Positions 6,887-9,361 of a DNA stretch of 9,361 nt are shown here, one piece after another. The notes under the pieces were generated by a model. That model saw only the letters and a program-made list of their open reading frames with translations, ran no database searches and was not told the DNA's origin. This stretch comes from Campylobacterales bacterium. Lineage in GTDB: Bacteria; Campylobacterota; Campylobacteria; Campylobacterales; JALSKU01. Location of the stretch: positions 1 through 9,361 of the forward strand of contig JALVWI010000208.1 of assembly GCA_027038335.1 (NCBI GenBank), given 5' to 3'. A program made the translations under genes and the position numbers. Within the stretch, counting starts at the first letter, position 1, and every line of letters starts with the position of its first letter.

Positions 6887-6904
6887 AAAACTGCCCTTTT
6901 GTTG

Positions 6905-6925
6905 GTATAATACGCTATATTATAC
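6905..6925. promoter_or_regulatory. Probable TetR operator (palindrome)
   Basis: GTATAATA-N5-TATTATAC is a perfect palindrome with 8-bp arms, 18 bp upstream of the TetR start codon. It covers the -10 and predicted transcript start of the TetR promoter, the usual place for an autoregulatory TetR site. Its AT-rich arms partly consist of -10 sequence, so some symmetry could be incidental. Confidence 0.6.
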
Positions 6926-6946
6926 ATAAAAAAGAGAAAAAGTCAA
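6919..6946 (-). promoter_or_regulatory. Sigma70 promoter of the TetR gene
   Basis: On the minus strand TTGACT (6946-6941), a 16-bp spacer and TATAAT (6924-6919) form a near-consensus promoter. The predicted start near 6912 leaves a leader of about 25 bases. The promoter begins 3 bases from the peroxiredoxin terminator stem and uses its T-rich tail as spacer. Confidence 0.65.
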
Positions 6947-6975
6947 ATGAAGACCGACTATGTAAAGTCGGTCTT
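6935..6975 (-). terminator. Intrinsic terminator of the peroxiredoxin gene
   Basis: A perfect 10-bp stem (6950-6959 pairing with 6966-6975; AAGACCGACT and its complement) encloses a 6-base loop and starts 4 bases after the peroxiredoxin stop codon. On the minus strand it is followed by CATTTGACTTTTTCTC, a T-rich but interrupted tail. It is the only GC-containing strong hairpin found in the window. Confidence 0.75.
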
Positions 6976-6979
6976 GGAG

Positions 6980-7678
6980 TTAGTTTAAAATTTCTTCTAT
7001 AGTTATGTAGTCTCCTACTCTTCCTGTCATTTTTTCTACATCAGTATTTACCGGAAGAGTTTTTTTGCCCGGTCTCCATCCTGCTGGACAAACTTCACCG
7101 GTTTTTGTTGCATGTTGCCATGCTTTTACTTGTCTTAAAAATTCATTTACATTTCTACCTACTGAAGGTGCTTGAACCTCTTGAGCTACGACTACTCCGT
7201 CAGGATTGATCAAAAATCTTCCTCTAAGAGCAATACCTTCTTCTTCTATCATAACACCAAATGCTCTGCTTACTGTTCCAGTAGGATCAGATCCGATGGT
7301 AAGCTTAAGACCTTCCAAAAGCGGCTCAGTCTCTACAAATCTTTTGTGTGAAAATTTAGTATCAGTTGAAACTGCAAGTATCTCAACACCAAGCTCTTGA
7401 AATTCATCATATTTTGCATTCATTGCTGCTATCTCGGTAGGACATACAAATGTAAAATCAGCAGGATAAAAGCAGACTACATGCCACTTTCCTTTATAAT
7501 CCTCACTTTGAACAACTTTATAGTGTCCTGTCTTTGCGTCATACGCATCCATTTTAAAATCCGGGGCTTTTTTTAGTACCAATGAACTACTCATATCTTT
7601 CTCCTTGTTTATTTCTATTTTTTCTTCTAAAGTTTCTGCAACTTCCTCGTTGGCTTTCATAGGTGAATCGCACGCCAT
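6980..7678 (-). CDS. Typical 2-Cys peroxiredoxin (AhpC/TSA family)
   Basis: Reduces hydrogen peroxide and organic hydroperoxides in the cytoplasm through two cysteines. The peroxidatic site is YPADFTFVCPTE (71-82), with Cys79 and Thr76 of the PxxxTxxC motif; the supporting Arg is Arg154 (GRFLINPDG). The resolving Cys197 lies in EVCPAGWRPG (195-204). The GGLG element linked to overoxidation sensitivity in eukaryotic enzymes is replaced by GSDPTG (129-134), so a robust enzyme is expected. The product is 232 residues from the ATG at 7678, about 30 longer than usual, because of a charged N-terminal extension (residues 1-28). A second ATG at 7594 (residue 29) starts exactly where family homology begins and has its own AAGGAG. 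Both starts have strong ribosome binding sites. The gene has a consensus promoter and a terminator and is monocistronic. Confidence 0.94.
   Translation of the reverse strand: MACDSPMKANEEVAETLEEKIEINKEKDMSSSLVLKKAPDFKMDAYDAKTGHYKVVQSEDYKGKWHVVCFYPADFTFVCPTEIAAMNAKYDEFQELGVEILAVSTDTKFSHKRFVETEPLLEGLKLTIGSDPTGTVSRAFGVMIEEEGIALRGRFLINPDGVVVAQEVQAPSVGRNVNEFLRQVKAWQHATKTGEVCPAGWRPGKKTLPVNTDVEKMTGRVGDYITIEEILN
7592..7606 (-). promoter_or_regulatory. Internal ribosome binding site and alternative start of the peroxiredoxin
   Basis: On the minus strand AAGGAG (7606-7601) precedes an in-frame ATG (7594-7592) by 6 bases, the same spacing as at the upstream start (AAGGAG, 6 bases, ATG at 7678). Initiation here would give a 204-residue protein beginning MSSSLVLKKAPDF, the normal family length. 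Confidence 0.6.
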
Positions 7679-7707
7679 CTCGTACTCCTTCTTAAAAAGA
7701 TAGTAAA

Positions 7708-7736
7708 ATTATAGCAAAAAGAAAATAATTTGTCAA
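7708..7736 (-). promoter_or_regulatory. Perfect-consensus sigma70 promoter of the peroxiredoxin gene
   Basis: On the minus strand TTGACA (7736-7731), a 17-bp spacer and TATAAT (7713-7708) match consensus at all 12 hexamer positions, and the spacer ends in TGC, an extended -10. The predicted start near 7701 gives a leader of about 23 bases with AAGGAG before the ATG at 7678. A very strong promoter is expected; no operator is obvious. Confidence 0.88.
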
Positions 7737-7752
7737 GGAAAATTTTTATCAC

Positions 7753-9060
7753 TTAACTATAAAATTTATATCCGTTTTTACTGTTTTTCTTTACTTCATA
7801 CATTGCTTCATCAGCATTTTTTATGATAGTATATTCAGTTATATTATCTTTTGCAGGATTGACCAATTCTATTCCAATGGAACAACTTATATGGACTTTT
7901 ATATGATTACTTAACTCAAACTCTTTGTCTAAAGCCATCAATATACTTTTTGCAACATCTTTAATACTATTTTTATCATGCATATCTTCTAGTATCACTA
8001 TAAATTCATCTCCGCCATATCTAGCTACCGTATCAACTTTTCTAACAGATTGCTTTATCCTGTTTGCAACCATCTTTAAAAGTTTATCACCATTTTCATG
8101 ACCATAAATATCATTGATATCTTTAAAACCGTCCAAATCAATAAACATTATGGCGAAACTAAAATTATTTCTTTTACTTCTTAATATTGCCTGCTTTAAT
8201 CTATCTAGCAAAAGTATTCTATTTGGCAAACCTGTCAAAGAATCATAATTTGCAAGTTGCATCAATCTTGTTTGTTTAATTATCTCTTCAGTTTTATCCT
8301 CTACAATCTTTAAAAAAGCATAAATTTTATTTTCTCTATCTGCAATAGGTATAGTTTTGATACTAGTATATATTTTTTTATTATTTAAATCATGATATTC
8401 ATGAATAGTTTCTTGAGGTTCATTGGTTCTTACAGCTTTTTCATTATCACAAAGCAAGCCCCTATCTTTACAAGCTACACAACAACCATAAATCACTTCA
8501 TAACACTTTTGCAAGTTATTTTCTTTCCATGAATGATCTTTCTTAACTAAATTATTACCGTAAAGTATATAACCTTCTGTATCTACTACCATAATTTTTT
8601 GTGGAAACTCTTCCAAAATTGCCTGCATAAGTCGGTTTTTGTTTTCAAGTTTTTTATCTATAAGTATTATTTCATACTCTTTTAATATAGTATCAAGAAG
8701 TAAAGCAAAACTAATTGGTCTAGTCAAACAAGCTGATATTTTATATTCTATAGCTTTTAAAAATAATTGATTATTATTATCGTTTGCTATCAGTATAATA
8801 GGTACTTTTTTATCTACTTTTCTGATATTTTTTATCATTTCAAGACCATTTATTATAGGCAATTCATAATCACTTAAAATAATATCGGGTCGATATTTTA
8901 AATATTTTTCATATCCCTTTTTGCCATTTTCAGCAATATAACATTTTTTGCAATATATTTCAAAAAGTTTACCCAATCTTTCACATTCAGATTTATCATT
9001 TTTTACGATCAGTATGATAACTTGTTTGAGTAGCTTGTATCTTTTTTCTACAATATTCAT
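7753..9060 (-). CDS. Response regulator-type diguanylate cyclase (REC-PAS-GGDEF)
   Basis: Predicted to make cyclic di-GMP from two GTP under control of its sensory domains. Residues about 13-128 are a receiver domain with the phosphoacceptor Asp64 (ILSDYELP), but other conserved sites differ: the acidic pair is Asn21-Asp22, the switch Thr/Ser is Ala92, and the conserved Lys is Arg114 (LTRPI). Residues about 145-258 look like a PAS domain with five clustered cysteines (186, 193, 194, 197, 204). The GGDEF domain (about 265-435) has DSLTGLPNR (273-281), FIDLDGFKDIND (306-317) and an intact active site GGDEF (349-353). The RxxD inhibitory site (Arg340-Asp343) lies five residues before it, so product inhibition is expected. 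The ATG overlaps the upstream response regulator stop as ATGA, indicating translational coupling. No transmembrane segment is seen, so it is cytoplasmic. Confidence 0.92.
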   Translation of the reverse strand: MNIVEKRYKLLKQVIILIVKNDKSECERLGKLFEIYCKKCYIAENGKKGYEKYLKYRPDIILSDYELPIINGLEMIKNIRKVDKKVPIILIANDNNNQLFLKAIEYKISACLTRPISFALLLDTILKEYEIILIDKKLENKNRLMQAILEEFPQKIMVVDTEGYILYGNNLVKKDHSWKENNLQKCYEVIYGCCVACKDRGLLCDNEKAVRTNEPQETIHEYHDLNNKKIYTSIKTIPIADRENKIYAFLKIVEDKTEEIIKQTRLMQLANYDSLTGLPNRILLLDRLKQAILRSKRNNFSFAIMFIDLDGFKDINDIYGHENGDKLLKMVANRIKQSVRKVDTVARYGGDEFIVILEDMHDKNSIKDVAKSILMALDKEFELSNHIKVHISCSIGIELVNPAKDNITEYTIIKNADEAMYEVKKNSKNGYKFYS

Positions 9061-9361
9061 TTTATTATCTTTATCCTATATTTACCGCCATATATACTTT
9101 CTATTAACTCTTTTCCAACTTTTTTTCTAAGTTTATAAACAAGATTTCTTATATTTTTAGAATTATATTCTATACGATCATCATTATATATATAGTAAAA
9201 TATCTCTTCGGTATTTATAGCTCTTCCCGGATTTTTTAACAAAAGCTCAAAAAATTTTATCTCATTTGAAGTTAATTTTATAGAATAATGAGATTTAAAA
9301 AGTATATTATTATTTGCATCCCAATAAAATCCATCTGCTAAATTTACAATATTTTCCCTAT
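9057..9361 (-). CDS. OmpR/PhoB-type response regulator, C-terminal DNA-binding domain (cut by window edge)
   Basis: The last 101 codons of a winged-helix response regulator are visible; the receiver domain would lie beyond base 9361. The visible protein reads NLADGFYWDANNNILF (the initial beta strands), KLTSNEIKFFELLLKNPGRAINTEEI (the first helix region), the recognition helix NSKNIRNLVYKLRKKVG, and the wing SIYGGKYRI near the C-terminus, the standard Trans_reg_C layout. The frame is open to the window edge, so an apparent TTG start at 9242 would split the domain and is rejected. Its TGA stop overlaps the ATG of the diguanylate cyclase by 4 bases, so the two are one operon. The target genes are unknown. 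It is not evidently the phosphate regulator, since no Pho gene is adjacent at this end. Confidence 0.88.
   Translation of the reverse strand, partial: RENIVNLADGFYWDANNNILFKSHYSIKLTSNEIKFFELLLKNPGRAINTEEIFYYIYNDDRIEYNSKNIRNLVYKLRKKVGKELIESIYGGKYRIKIIK

Noticed and set aside
9057..9242. Independent 61-residue protein starting at TTG 9242
   Set aside because: The frame stays open to the window edge and the upstream codons encode the rest of the winged-helix domain, so it is the end of a larger gene.

Overview
This AT-rich window is almost entirely coding and most likely comes from a member of the Campylobacterota (epsilonproteobacteria: the Arcobacter, Sulfurimonas or Sulfurospirillum kind of organism rather than Campylobacter itself). 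That placement is inferred from base composition, protein style, a PhoX-type phosphatase and c-type cytochromes. No marker gene fixes the genus. Every intact gene lies on the minus strand, so the transcriptional order runs from high to low coordinates.

Right part (7753-9361): the DNA-binding end of an OmpR/PhoB-type response regulator, cut by the window edge, overlaps by 4 bases (ATGA) a receiver-PAS-GGDEF diguanylate cyclase. The two look like one signalling operon. A monocistronic 2-Cys peroxiredoxin follows (6980-7678), with a perfect-consensus sigma70 promoter, two plausible translation starts and a hairpin terminator. Next is a TetR-family repressor (6305-6886) whose promoter carries a 21-bp palindrome, the probable autoregulatory operator. 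Convergent with it is a dead C-terminal fragment of an isochorismatase-like hydrolase (6030-6302, plus strand).

Left part (1-5988): a phosphate-starvation cluster. In transcriptional order it holds a PhoX alkaline phosphatase, a diheme c-type cytochrome starting 4 bases after phoX, a lipoprotein 5'-nucleotidase, a decayed copy of the cytochrome gene's 3' end, and the start of pstS (phosphate-binding protein, running off the window). Two extracellular or periplasmic phosphatases plus a phosphate-binding protein form a logical scavenging set: organic phosphate is hydrolysed outside the cytoplasm and the phosphate captured for import. The cytochrome does not obviously fit.

The best regulatory signal is a Pho box of E. 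coli PhoB type: two TGTAAC/T repeats 11 bp apart, then exactly 10 bp, then a -10 hexamer. It occurs three times: before pstS, before phoX, and divergently from phoX on the plus strand, where it now points into the dead hydrolase fragment. The main oddities are this orphan divergent promoter, the cytochrome remnant that makes direct repeats around the nucleotidase gene, the apparent lack of a Tat motif in PhoX, and the degenerate receiver plus cysteine-rich PAS region of the diguanylate cyclase. I saw no RNA gene, insertion sequence or CRISPR array.
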